64,000 nucleotides of DNA from Rhizomicrobium sp. (GTDB lineage Bacteria; Pseudomonadota; Alphaproteobacteria; Micropepsales; Micropepsaceae): NCBI GenBank assembly GCA_025451875.1, contig JANWJQ010000020.1, positions 1 to 64,000 of the forward strand, given 5' to 3'. Each line of letters opens with the position of its first letter. Position 1 is the stretch's first letter. The notes beneath the pieces are model-generated. The model did no database searches. It saw nothing but the letters and a program-made list of their open reading frames with translations, and was not told the origin of the DNA. Of this stretch, positions 1-7,646 are shown piece after piece. The position numbers and the translations under genes are program-made.

Positions 1-364
1 ACGGTCTTGCCGTCGCTCTGCGCTTCGAACGTCACCGTGAAAAAAAAGCGCCCGGGGTCATCGTCCTTGTCGGCGCCATGCTCCATCTCGATCAGCCGCG
101 GCGCTTCGATGCGCAGGAACACCATGCGGCTGTGCCAGACCGTGCGTCGGGACCTGTATAGATAAAGCGCCAGCGCCCGCCCACGCGGATGTCGCATTCC
201 AGCGTTTCCGTCTTGAATCCCTCGGGCCCGAACCACTGCACGATCTGTTTCGGATCGGTCCACGCTTCGAACACGCGCTCGCGCGGCGCGGCGATCACGC
301 GGGAGAGCACGATCTCCCGATCCAGCGCCCAGGTTCTGCGGGGGTCAGCGCTCATGGTCGTCAT
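1..364 (-). pseudogene. SRPBCC/AHSA1-family protein, frameshifted and cut by the window edge
   Basis: The N-terminal half reads as an Activator-of-Hsp90-like (AHSA1, START-fold) domain: a start near 364 (MTTMSADPRRTW) or 355, then RVIAAPRERVFEAWTDP, IVQWFGPEGF and VGGRWRFIYTGPD. After GPD the frame runs to a stop at 92. The next frame continues the family without a break (RMVFLRIEAPRLIEMEHG, then a FFFTVTFEAQSDGKT stretch) to base 1. Restoring one G near base 145 (GC to GGC) would give PDGTVWHSRMVF, so a single-base deletion or a sequencing error is the simplest explanation. The start overlaps the upstream arsR gene by about 20 bp, so the two are co-transcribed. ArsR plus AHSA1 pairs are common; the ligand is unknown. 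Confidence 0.7.
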
Positions 365-695
365 CTTTCGTCTCCGTCGTTGCCAGAAATTTTTCCAGGC
401 GGTTGAAGCGCGCGTCCCAGGCGGCGCGGGTGTGGTCGAACCAGCGGGAAGCTTCGGCGAAACGCGCGACATTCAGCCGGCACGGACGCGTCTGCCCGTC
501 GCGTCCGCGCGCGATGAGGCCGGCGTGCTCCAGCACCTTCAGATGCTGCGACACGGCCGGCAGGCTCATCGCGAAGGGGGCGGCGATCTCCTGCACCGTC
601 TGCTCGCCCTCGCTCGCCAGGCGGCTCAGAATGGCTAGCCGGGTCGGGTCGCCCAGCGCGGCGAACGTCTGCGTAAGGGATTGAGAAGCCTGCAC
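345..695 (-). CDS. ArsR/SmtB-family winged-helix transcriptional regulator
   Basis: A 116-residue single-domain regulator. It opens with LTQTFAALGDPTRLAILSRL, typical of the first ArsR helices, and the recognition helix is in FAMSLPAVSQHLKVLEHAGL, followed by a wing (ARGRDGQTRPCRLN). There is no CxC metal-binding motif in the recognition helix, so this is probably not an arsenic or zinc sensor. It resembles the ArsR regulators that pair with AHSA1/SRPBCC proteins, as here, where the downstream gene overlaps its 3' end. The start is a GTG at 695, only about 9 nt from a perfect 16-bp inverted repeat (704-741), so autorepression is expected. No clear Shine-Dalgarno sequence is seen. Confidence 0.88.
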   Translation of the reverse strand: MQASQSLTQTFAALGDPTRLAILSRLASEGEQTVQEIAAPFAMSLPAVSQHLKVLEHAGLIARGRDGQTRPCRLNVARFAEASRWFDHTRAAWDARFNRLEKFLATTETKDDDHER

Positions 696-703
696 GTTTC
701 GGG

Positions 704-741
704 GCTGCCTATATTTAAGTAATTTCTTAAATATAGGCAGC
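704..741. promoter_or_regulatory. Perfect 16-bp inverted repeat, likely ArsR operator
   Basis: Arms GCTGCCTATATTTAAG (704-719) and its exact reverse complement (726-741) are separated by 6 bp. The site lies directly upstream of the arsR start at 695 and its A/T-rich core could contain the promoter. ArsR-family proteins bind such dyads, so autoregulation is inferred. Confidence 0.7.
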
Positions 742-820
742 TGGATCGTCCGTCAAGGCCGGGAAGCTGTCCTTTGCTCGCGATCAAGTCCTATCCTGAA
801 AAAAGATTTCCTAATTTCTT

Positions 821-849
821 CTTGCGCCCCCTACTTTTGTTCTCTATAT
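821..849 (+). promoter_or_regulatory. Sigma-70 type promoter for the small RNA
   Basis: CTTGCG (821-826), a 17-bp spacer and CTATAT (844-849). This matches the alphaproteobacterial housekeeping consensus CTTGAC-N17-CTATAT in 10 of 12 positions. Transcription would start near 856. No plus-strand gene follows; a strong terminator sits at 1092-1129. Confidence 0.6.
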
Positions 850-855
850 GTTCTT

Positions 856-1130
856 CCGAGTGACGGTTGGGGAGAACAAATTTGAAGAATTAGCGACGCC
901 ACAAGGACAGACAGGTAAGGGGCCAAGCCTTGTGTGGACCCCGCGTGGAGACTCTTCGGAGCCGGACAACTCAGAGGCCGGCGATGAAAAGATCCTCCGC
1001 ATGCAAACCGGGGAGGTTGAAGCGAAAGCGCCATGTGGTGTCGGCCTGCAAGAGGGCCTTCGGCGGGCCTGCTGTGTAGCGAGAACACTGGAAGGCTTCC
1101 GCGTCGATATCCGCGGGGGCCTTTCTTTTG
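856..1130 (+). ncRNA. Candidate structured small RNA of unknown family
   Basis: A 390-bp gap without a credible gene lies between a near-consensus promoter (821-849) and an intrinsic terminator (1092-1129), both facing plus, predicting a transcript of about 275 nt. Internal inverted repeats include CACAAGG/CCTTGTG near 892-938, GCCGG/CCGGC near 961-984 and CCTCC/GGAGG near 993-1018. I looked for and did not find the RNase P P4 strand, the SRP RNA core, or a tmRNA tag with a T-loop. A 6S-like role is possible from size and promoter strength but I cannot show the 6S central bubble. The plus-strand reading frame through here also runs antisense through the hydrolase gene and is a shadow. Confidence 0.5.
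1092..1129 (+). terminator. Intrinsic terminator of the small RNA
   Basis: A 12-bp stem with two G-U pairs (1092-1103 with 1112-1123), an 8-nt loop and a T-rich tract TTTCTTTT (1122-1129). The T tract is on the plus strand only, so it ends the plus-strand transcript rather than the minus-strand hydrolase gene that stops at 1139. Confidence 0.75.
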
Positions 1131-1138
1131 GGGATGGG

Positions 1139-1933
1139 TCAGCCCGCCTTGGCTTTGGTTTGCGCCGGCATCGTCTCGAAGAATTCCAGCACCCGTTCCG
1201 CCGTTTTTTCCCAACCAGGTTCGCCGATCAGCCAATGGCTGTGGCCGGCAAGTTCTTCGAACGTGCCCAGCGTGCGATAGCGCCGCGCAATGCTGCGCAC
1301 CGTACCCGGCGGATTGACGCGATCGCGCGCACCGACAAGACACAGCACGGGGCATTTCACTTTGTTCGCATCCACGCCGCTGGCATGTCGCGTATCCAGC
1401 GCCCATTGCATGATCTCGAAGGTGGCAAGACCGGATTCGGGAACGAATTGCGCGAAGACGCGCTCCCGCTCCACATCGCCCAGCATGTCCAGCGCATTGG
1501 CGATGGCGACCCAGCGTTCGGGATGGAGCGGCTTGTTCCAGAACTCGCCCGCCATGTAGAGCGCCTGCGACGATGCGATCTCGAACGGTGTCGATGGCAG
1601 GATTCCATAAGGCGCGCTGGGCGCCAGGCAAGCGACACCGCGAACCTCGCGCCGCGCCGCCAGCATCTGCGCCAGCAATCCGCCCATCGAATGGCCGACG
1701 AGAAACGCGGGCTTGCCGATTTTGCCGAGCAGTTTGTCCAGATCGTCCACATAGTCGAGCAGGCTGGTGGTGCCGAGTTCCTTGGGCGGATGCCGCCCGC
1801 GATCGTGATGGCGCAAGGTCGGCAGATGCACCTCGAAGCCGCGCGCCGTGAACAGGTCGCGCCAATGTTCGAACGCCCAGCCGCCGCAGAACGCGCCATG
1901 AATCATCACAACGGGCGGGCGCTTGGCACTCAT
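1139..1933 (-). CDS. Alpha/beta-fold hydrolase
   Basis: A 264-residue single-domain alpha/beta hydrolase. It starts directly with the first core strand (PPVVMIHGAFCGGWAF), which supplies the HGAFCGG oxyanion-hole segment. The nucleophile elbow is GHSMGG, an acid is expected around VGARDRVNP, and the catalytic His is in ELAGHSHW. There is no signal peptide, so it is cytoplasmic. Substrate unknown; the fold covers esterases, lipases and lactonases. It is the last gene of the minus-strand run from gpmA, starting 10 bp after the rppH stop, so it may be read with that operon. Confidence 0.85.
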   Translation of the reverse strand: MSAKRPPVVMIHGAFCGGWAFEHWRDLFTARGFEVHLPTLRHHDRGRHPPKELGTTSLLDYVDDLDKLLGKIGKPAFLVGHSMGGLLAQMLAARREVRGVACLAPSAPYGILPSTPFEIASSQALYMAGEFWNKPLHPERWVAIANALDMLGDVERERVFAQFVPESGLATFEIMQWALDTRHASGVDANKVKCPVLCLVGARDRVNPPGTVRSIARRYRTLGTFEELAGHSHWLIGEPGWEKTAERVLEFFETMPAQTKAKAG

Positions 1934-1943
1934 GCGGGTAATT

Positions 1944-2438
1944 TCATGAAACGAAGGCGAGGTCGCGGAATTCGGAAATCACGCGGGCATAGGTGTCGCG
2001 CTTGAACGGCACGATCAGGCGCGGCAAGGCTTCGATGGCGAGCCATTTCCATTGCGCGAATTCCGGCTCGGGCGTCGCGACATTGATATCGTTGTCATCG
2101 CCGGTGAAACGCAGCGCGATCCATTTCTGCCGCTGGCCGCGATATTTGCCGTGCAAGGCAACGCCCAGAAGATGCTGCGGCAGGTCATAAGCGAGCCACT
2201 CGTCCATCTCGCGCAGATATTCGGCCTTGTCGGTGCCGATCTCTTCTTTCAGTTCGCGCAAGGCCGCCTGTTTCGGGGTCTCGCCATCATCGATGCCGCC
2301 CTGCGGCATCTGCCAGCCTTCCACGGTCTGATCGATGCGCTTGCCGACGAACACCAGACCCTCGCGATTGAACAGCATCGCGCCCACGCAGGGGCGATAG
2401 GGAAGGTCTTCATGGCGCAGATGGGTGTGGCGCGACAT
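1944..2438 (-). CDS. rppH: RNA pyrophosphohydrolase (Nudix)
   Basis: RppH removes pyrophosphate from the 5' end of triphosphorylated mRNAs and so starts RNase E-dependent decay; some family members hydrolyse dinucleoside polyphosphates. The 164-residue protein has the family opening YRPCVGAMLFN, then WQMPQGGIDDGET, and a complete Nudix box GGIDDGETPKQAALRELKEEIG (conserved G, E, REL and EE residues) at about 47-69. The C-terminal part (EFAQWKWLAIEALPRLIVPFK) is also typical. It follows the yibQ-like gene by 13 bp, the usual alphaproteobacterial order. Confidence 0.93.
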   Translation of the reverse strand: MSRHTHLRHEDLPYRPCVGAMLFNREGLVFVGKRIDQTVEGWQMPQGGIDDGETPKQAALRELKEEIGTDKAEYLREMDEWLAYDLPQHLLGVALHGKYRGQRQKWIALRFTGDDNDINVATPEPEFAQWKWLAIEALPRLIVPFKRDTYARVISEFRDLAFVS

Positions 2439-2451
2439 CTCGAAAATCGAA

Positions 2452-3597
2452 CTATTTGCTGCTGGCGGGAACTATGGCGGAAGCGGGCACCAGAACAAAG
2501 CCCCGGCCGGAAAGGCCCTGCGCCCAGCTGGTCAACCGCTCGATGGTCACCGGATAAACGAAAGCCGTGCCGGCGGCGGAGCCGTTCAGCCGTGCGCGTG
2601 CCTCGAGTTCCGAAAGCCGCTGGTCGATCTCCATGCCGGTCTGGATGGCGTCGATATTGGCGGTGCTCTGCACATAGGGTGCGCCGGTGCGCTTGGCGAT
2701 ATCCGGTGCGGAGGAGCGCGAAACCGGTCCCGCATCGAAGAATACCAGACCGCGCCGCGCCAGGAATGTCATCACCGGTTCCAGCGCGGAGGGATCGGCC
2801 ATGAACCGCCCGCCAAGCAGATTGGTGACGCCGGCATAACCGGTGAATCGCGTCAGCGACCATGTCAGCCGGTCGATATTGGAATCCGCGCCGCTTCCCG
2901 CGCGCAACGTATGCGGCCCCGGGTCGCTGTCGGGGAAGTCATAGGGCTCCATCGGCACTTCCAGCAGCACCTCATGGCCGCGCTTGCGCGCTTCACCCAC
3001 CCAACGCTGCACATCGTCCGCATACGGAAGGAAAGCCAGCGTGACCGCGGGCGGCAGATTGGCGATGGCGGCCTGTGTCGCCTTCGCGCTGATGCCCAGG
3101 CCTGTCACCACGATGGCGATTTTCGGACCCTGTACATTGGGCACTGGCGGGGCATAGGCGTTCATCGGGCTGCGGCCGTCATCGCCGATGCGCGGAAGAG
3201 GACCGGCCGTTGTTGGTTCGATCAGGTCGGGATCGGCAACCAGATTGGCGCCCGCGTAGATGGGTTTGGAGATGTTCGCCGGCACGATGGAGGGCGGGAC
3301 ATTGGCTTGTCCGCCCTGCGGCTGGGCAGGCATAGGCGCGGTGGGCTGAGCGCCTGCACCGATCAGATTGGTGCCTGCCGTTTTGCGCGGCGCTTTTCCG
3401 TTGGCAAGCGGCTTTGCGGGAACGCGGAAATCGAATGCGATGGCCGGTTCGCTATCGGCCCGCTTGCCGAACAGCGCGGTCCATCCCGCAGCACCCAGCA
3501 GGGCCAGGGCCAGAAGCAGCCATGCAAGCAAAAGCAGGCGCGGGAATCCGCGCGCCTGCGAAGGGCCTTGCTCTTCGGTTAATTCCGCCGCCGCCAT
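2452..3597 (-). CDS. Divergent polysaccharide deacetylase family protein (YibQ/DUF610)
   Basis: 381 residues with a cytoplasmic N-terminus, one membrane segment (about 20-42, LLLLAWLLLALALLGAAGW), a Pro/Ala-rich linker and a periplasmic NodB-like barrel from about residue 160 (IAIVVTGLGISAKATQAAI, then VTLAFLPYADD, EVLLEVPMEPYDFPDSDPG and FFDAGPVSRSS). The family is called divergent because the metal-binding triad of true NodB deacetylases is altered. Its enzymatic activity is unproven. It sits between ctpA and rppH, the conserved place for this gene in an operon of peptidoglycan-remodelling factors. Confidence 0.85.
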   Translation of the reverse strand: MAAAELTEEQGPSQARGFPRLLLLAWLLLALALLGAAGWTALFGKRADSEPAIAFDFRVPAKPLANGKAPRKTAGTNLIGAGAQPTAPMPAQPQGGQANVPPSIVPANISKPIYAGANLVADPDLIEPTTAGPLPRIGDDGRSPMNAYAPPVPNVQGPKIAIVVTGLGISAKATQAAIANLPPAVTLAFLPYADDVQRWVGEARKRGHEVLLEVPMEPYDFPDSDPGPHTLRAGSGADSNIDRLTWSLTRFTGYAGVTNLLGGRFMADPSALEPVMTFLARRGLVFFDAGPVSRSSAPDIAKRTGAPYVQSTANIDAIQTGMEIDQRLSELEARARLNGSAAGTAFVYPVTIERLTSWAQGLSGRGFVLVPASAIVPASSK

Positions 3598-3635
3598 GAT
3601 GCGGTTTACATAGCGCGGTTCGCGGTACCAGTGGG

Positions 3636-4967
3636 TTAATTCGAACCCTTCTTGGGGGCCGGCTTGGCGGCGGTGTCCGCATCGGCGACCAACGGGCCGC
3701 CCTGCAACAGGCTGACCGCGTAGGAAAGCTGGAAGTCGTCGAACTTCTTGCCCGCGGGCGGCAGGATCGGCTTGGCCGCGGGGACGGGCTTGGGCCCCTC
3801 CGCCTCAAGATGATGCGGCAGGTTCGCCTCGCGTTCGTCGAATTCCGCATAGGGATCGTTGGCGTCGGCGCCCTGCGAAACCACCACGTCGGGAACAATG
3901 CCCTCCGCCTGGATGGTGCGGCCCGACGGGGTGTAATAGCGCGCCGTCGTCATGTGCAGCGCGCCATCCTCGCCATTGTTGAGCGGGATAATGGTCTGCA
4001 CGGAGCCCTTGCCGAACGATGTCATGCCGACGATGCGCGCGCGCTTGTGATCCTGCAGCGCGCCGGCCACGATTTCGGACGCGCTCGCGGTGCCGCCGTT
4101 CACCAGAACAAGGATCGGCTTTCCGCCCGTGATGTCGCCGGGATGCGCGTCGAAGCGTTCGATGTCTTCGGGTTTGCGGCCACGCATCGAAAGGATTTCG
4201 CCGCCTTCGAGGAAGTCGTCGGATACCGCGATCGCCTGATCCAGAACGCCGCCGCCATCATCGCGCAGGTCGATAATGTAGCCCTTGATGCCGGGGCCGA
4301 TCTCTTTCTTCAGCTTGGCGACCGCCGCCTGCACACCGCTGTCGGTGTGATCGTTGAATGCGGGAACCTTGATATAGCCCACGCTGCCTTGGCGCTTGGA
4401 CGTCACCGGTTCGACGGGAACCTGCGCGCGCACGAGCTTGATATCGATGGGGTCTTTCACGCCGGTCCGCGAGACGGTCAGTGTCACCTTGGTGCCGCTG
4501 ATGCCGCGCATCTTCTTCTGCACGTCGTCGAGCTTGAAACCGGTGATCGGCGTGCCGTCGATGTCCAGGATCGTGTCATTCGCCTTGACGCCCGCTTTCG
4601 CGGCGGGCGCATCGTCGATGATGGCGACGGCCTTGATCGTGCCCTTGTCGGACTGGATGACGATGCCGACGCCGCCATATTCGCCTTCGGTCTTCACCGT
4701 CATGTCGGCGAAGGTCTTGGGATCGAAATAGCTGGAATGTGCATCGAGATTGGTCAGCATGCCGCCGATCGCGTTTTCGACCAGCAACTTGTCCTCCGGC
4801 GGCTCGACGTAATTGGCGCGCACTTTCGCAAAGGCCTGACCGAAGCGGTCCAGTTCGCTATAAGGCGATGGCGTTTCCTGCGCGCCATAGGCGAAATGCA
4901 GGAAGGTGCCTGCCAGGCAGAAGCCGAACGCGGCGCCGGCAAGGGTAATCGGTAGGCGGTTTTTCAT
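3636..4967 (-). CDS. S41 carboxyl-terminal processing peptidase, second copy
   Basis: A 443-residue CtpA-type protease. The start is set at MKNRLPITLAG (4967), which gives a proper signal sequence; the reading frame is open further upstream. Order: signal or anchor, N-terminal helical region (FGQAFAKVRANYVEPPEDK), PDZ domain (GGVGIVIQSDKGTIKAVAI, AKAGVKANDTILDIDG), and the S41 core with the serine in GTASASEIVAGAL and the lysine in SFGKGSVQT. Both catalytic residues are present. It trims periplasmic proteins, often peptidoglycan hydrolases. It lies 41 bp downstream of a close paralogue (5009-6301), so this is a tandem duplication. The tail after YAVSLLQGG is Pro/Ala/Lys-rich and differs between the copies. 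Confidence 0.92.
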   Translation of the reverse strand: MKNRLPITLAGAAFGFCLAGTFLHFAYGAQETPSPYSELDRFGQAFAKVRANYVEPPEDKLLVENAIGGMLTNLDAHSSYFDPKTFADMTVKTEGEYGGVGIVIQSDKGTIKAVAIIDDAPAAKAGVKANDTILDIDGTPITGFKLDDVQKKMRGISGTKVTLTVSRTGVKDPIDIKLVRAQVPVEPVTSKRQGSVGYIKVPAFNDHTDSGVQAAVAKLKKEIGPGIKGYIIDLRDDGGGVLDQAIAVSDDFLEGGEILSMRGRKPEDIERFDAHPGDITGGKPILVLVNGGTASASEIVAGALQDHKRARIVGMTSFGKGSVQTIIPLNNGEDGALHMTTARYYTPSGRTIQAEGIVPDVVVSQGADANDPYAEFDEREANLPHHLEAEGPKPVPAAKPILPPAGKKFDDFQLSYAVSLLQGGPLVADADTAAKPAPKKGSN

Positions 4968-5008
4968 CGGGCTGTCTCGGAAAACATGTTGGGTGTTGTG
5001 CGCCAGAA

Positions 5009-6301
5009 TCAATCCGCGGCGGCGCTTTTGACGAACGCCACCGTATTCTTGCCGCGCAACACATCGAGCGCATAGGAAAGCTGGAAGTCGTCATATTTCT
5101 TTCCCGGCGCGGGCTTGATGATCTGTGTCGCCTTTTTTGCCGGTGTTTCGCCCGTCAAATGGCCGGGCAGATCCGCTTCACTCTGCGCTGCGACTTTCAC
5201 GGCGGTTTCGTCGCCCTGCGCCACCACGATGTCGGGCGTGATGCCGAGCGCCTGGATGGAGTGACCGGACGGCGTGTAGTACCGCGCGGTCGTCAGGCGC
5301 AGCGCGCCGCCGCCGGCGCTGAGCGGAATGATCGTCTGAACGGAGCCTTTGCCAAACGACGTCATGCCGAGAACTTTCGCGCGCTTGTCGTCCTGCAGAG
5401 CGCCAGCGACAATTTCCGAAGCGCTTGCGGTGCCGGCATTGATGAGAACGATCATGGGTTTTCCGGCGGTGATGTCGCCGCCGTGAGCAGCATATTTCAC
5501 GTTGTCTTCGGAATGACGTCCACGCGTCGAAACGATCGGGCCGCCCTGCAAGAAATCATCCGACACATCGATCGCCTGGTCGAGAAGGCCACCGGGATTG
5601 TTCCGCAAATCGAGGATGTAGCCCTTGAGGTTGCCGCCGATTTGCTGCTGCAAGGACTTTACCGCGCGCTCCACGCCCGGCGCGGCCTCTTCATTGAACT
5701 GCGTGAGGCGGATGTAGCCGACATCGCCTTCGGGACGGAATTTCACAGTTGCCACGTGAACGACGGCGCGTGTCAGCGCCACGTCGAACGGCTTCTTATC
5801 TCCTTTGCGCAAAACCGTCAGCTTCACTTTGCTTCCCGGCGCGCCGCGCATGCGATCGGTCGCGTCGTTGAGCGTCAGGCCCTGCACGGGTGTGCTGTCG
5901 ATGGCGGCGATATAATCGCCCGGCTTGATGCCGGCCTTCGCGGCCGGCGTGTCGTCGATCGGCGAGATCACTTTCACCAATCCATCTTCCATTGTCACTT
6001 CGATGCCGACGCCGCCGAACTGGCCCTTGGTCTGGATCTTCATGTCGGCATAGGCCTTCGCATCCATGTAACTGGAATGCGGATCGAGCGAGGACACCAT
6101 GCCTTCGATGGCGGCGTTGACGAGTTCGGTTTCGGAAACGGGGCGAACGTAGTTGGCGCGCACGCGTTCGAAAGCGTCGCCGAAAAGATCGAGTTGCTTG
6201 TAGGCCGAATTGTCGGCGGCGCTGTGCGCGGCGGGAAATATCATCGCCGCCGCACCGAAGCCGGCGACCATCCCAAGAGCTGCGAACGCATAACGCTTCA
6301 T
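5009..6301 (-). CDS. ctpA: S41 carboxyl-terminal processing peptidase CtpA, first copy
   Basis: 430 residues starting at MKRYAFAALGMVAGFGAAA (6301), a signal sequence. The ATG overlaps the envC stop in an ATGA tetramer. PDZ (GGVGIEVTMEDGLVKVISPI, AKAGIKPGDYIAAIDS) is followed by the S41 core with catalytic Ser in GTASASEIVAGALQDDKRAK and Lys in TSFGKGSVQTIIPL. It should cleave periplasmic substrates near the C-terminus. Position directly behind envC is the standard one for the single ctpA of most alphaproteobacteria, so this copy is the likely orthologue and the downstream copy the extra one. Confidence 0.94.
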   Translation of the reverse strand: MKRYAFAALGMVAGFGAAAMIFPAAHSAADNSAYKQLDLFGDAFERVRANYVRPVSETELVNAAIEGMVSSLDPHSSYMDAKAYADMKIQTKGQFGGVGIEVTMEDGLVKVISPIDDTPAAKAGIKPGDYIAAIDSTPVQGLTLNDATDRMRGAPGSKVKLTVLRKGDKKPFDVALTRAVVHVATVKFRPEGDVGYIRLTQFNEEAAPGVERAVKSLQQQIGGNLKGYILDLRNNPGGLLDQAIDVSDDFLQGGPIVSTRGRHSEDNVKYAAHGGDITAGKPMIVLINAGTASASEIVAGALQDDKRAKVLGMTSFGKGSVQTIIPLSAGGGALRLTTARYYTPSGHSIQALGITPDIVVAQGDETAVKVAAQSEADLPGHLTGETPAKKATQIIKPAPGKKYDDFQLSYALDVLRGKNTVAFVKSAAAD

Positions 6302-7620
6302 GATTTTTTCGCTTTCCTTAGATCGGGCTTCAGATCGGCGTCCAGCCACGGCGCGGGACTGAAACTCTTTCCATTCTGACGTACTTCGAAATAGAGCCGT
6401 CCATTGGCGCCGAGCGGCATCGCGCCGATCGGTTCTCCGGCAAGAAGTTGATCGCCGGTTCTCACCGCAAACCGATCCATGCCTGCTAGGACCAGATCGT
6501 AGCCGCCCGGCATTTCCAGGATCAAGGCTTCGCCGGTTTTATGGTAACGGCCTGCGAAAAGGACGCGGCAGTCCGCAGGTGCAACGACCGAAGTGCCGGG
6601 GGACGTCAGGAAGGTTACGCCCGGAGACATATTGGCCGCCCTTGGGTCGGACGCATCCAGCATCCGGCCTACAACCGGACGGCGCAGCGAGCCGCGGTCC
6701 AGCCGGAAAGTGCCGGGAACCTGCTGCCCAACAACCACAACGTTCTGGGTTGCGGGCACCGACGACCGCAACGCGGCCACCTTGGCAAGAAGGCTTCCCA
6801 GATCGGCCGCTTCACCCGCGATGGTGTCGAGTTGCGATTGCAGGTCGCCATACACACTCTGCGCCGCCTGCGCTTCACGCTCCTTGATCGCGAGAAGTTG
6901 ATCGAGTTCTCCGCGTGCTTGCGAAAGTTTCACGGCATTGCGCGCGCTTTCCGTGCGGCGGCGCTGAAGTTCGGCGCGCGTTTTGCGAAGCGCCTCAAGG
7001 CGGCGCGACAGCGATGCGGCGGCTTCGTAGATGCGCGGCAAGGATGCGCCCAGCAGCATCGCGCCGTGCGTCGCACCGAGCGCATCATCGGATTTGAGCA
7101 CGATCACCGGCGGCATGTCGTGTTGCAGCCTTTCGAGCACCGCGAGAAGACGTCCGACTTTCACGCGGTCGCGCTGGAAGCTCACTTCCATCTGGCGCCC
7201 CTCGATGGAAAGTTCGGCAATCGCCGAATCTAGGGAACCCTTCTCCGCTTCCAGTTTCTGCACGCGCGCAGCGGTGTCGATCAGCTTTTTTTTCAGGCGC
7301 GCGGCTTCGTCGGCAAGCCGCTGGCTCCTGGTTTTGGCGTTCTCGACGGCGGGCTTGTTCTTGCGGATCTGGCTTTGCAGGGTCTGATAACGGTCACTGG
7401 TGCTCGGCAGTCTGCCCGATTGATCGAGTGGCACCGCGTGGCTGAGATCAAGCGGCGCATCGGACGGCGCTGCGGGCGGTCGCTCAACGAGCGTGGGCCC
7501 TATGTTGTGAGGCTTGGCAGTGTGATGCTTTGGCGCCGCTGTGACGGGCTTTTCGGGATGCTCAGGCTTTGCATTCGCACCAGTGCAAACGCAAAGCGCG
7601 AGCAGCGCAGTCACGCCCAC
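6298..7620 (-). CDS. EnvC-like murein hydrolase activator (degenerate LytM/M23)
   Basis: 440 residues: signal segment, a long coiled coil (about 80-290, Lys/Arg/Glu/Gln-rich heptads such as ARLKKKLIDTAARVQKLEAEK), and a C-terminal LytM fold from about 340 (TSPGTSVVAPADCRVLFAG, VRTGDQLLAGEPIGAM, LYFEVRQNGKSFSPAPWL). The zinc-binding histidines of active M23 peptidases are absent: the HLHFE signature reads RLYFE. As in E. coli EnvC it should activate amidases, not cut peptidoglycan itself. The first recognised start is GTG at 7620, but that gives a signal peptide with no basic N-terminus. The frame stays open upstream (SAPRLLYLCVGVTALLALC) to a CTG overlapping the gpmA stop, so the real start may be there. 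Confidence 0.85.
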   Translation of the reverse strand: MGVTALLALCVCTGANAKPEHPEKPVTAAPKHHTAKPHNIGPTLVERPPAAPSDAPLDLSHAVPLDQSGRLPSTSDRYQTLQSQIRKNKPAVENAKTRSQRLADEAARLKKKLIDTAARVQKLEAEKGSLDSAIAELSIEGRQMEVSFQRDRVKVGRLLAVLERLQHDMPPVIVLKSDDALGATHGAMLLGASLPRIYEAAASLSRRLEALRKTRAELQRRRTESARNAVKLSQARGELDQLLAIKEREAQAAQSVYGDLQSQLDTIAGEAADLGSLLAKVAALRSSVPATQNVVVVGQQVPGTFRLDRGSLRRPVVGRMLDASDPRAANMSPGVTFLTSPGTSVVAPADCRVLFAGRYHKTGEALILEMPGGYDLVLAGMDRFAVRTGDQLLAGEPIGAMPLGANGRLYFEVRQNGKSFSPAPWLDADLKPDLRKAKKS

Positions 7621-7646
7621 ACAAAGATAAAGAAGACGCGGGGCGC

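Noticed and set aside
856..1130. tmRNA, RNase P or SRP RNA in the intergenic region
   Set aside because: None of their hallmark sequences (tag reading frame and T-loop, P4 strands, SRP core) is present.
848..2005. Long plus-strand reading frame opposite the hydrolase gene
   Set aside because: Arg-rich, no family features; it is antisense to a hydrolase with an intact GHSMGG elbow, an effect of high GC.
2425..6379. Three plus-strand reading frames of about 380-400 codons opposite yibQ and ctpA genes
   Set aside because: Composition of antisense high-GC DNA (Arg/His/Gly-rich) with no domains; the minus-strand genes are clearly real.
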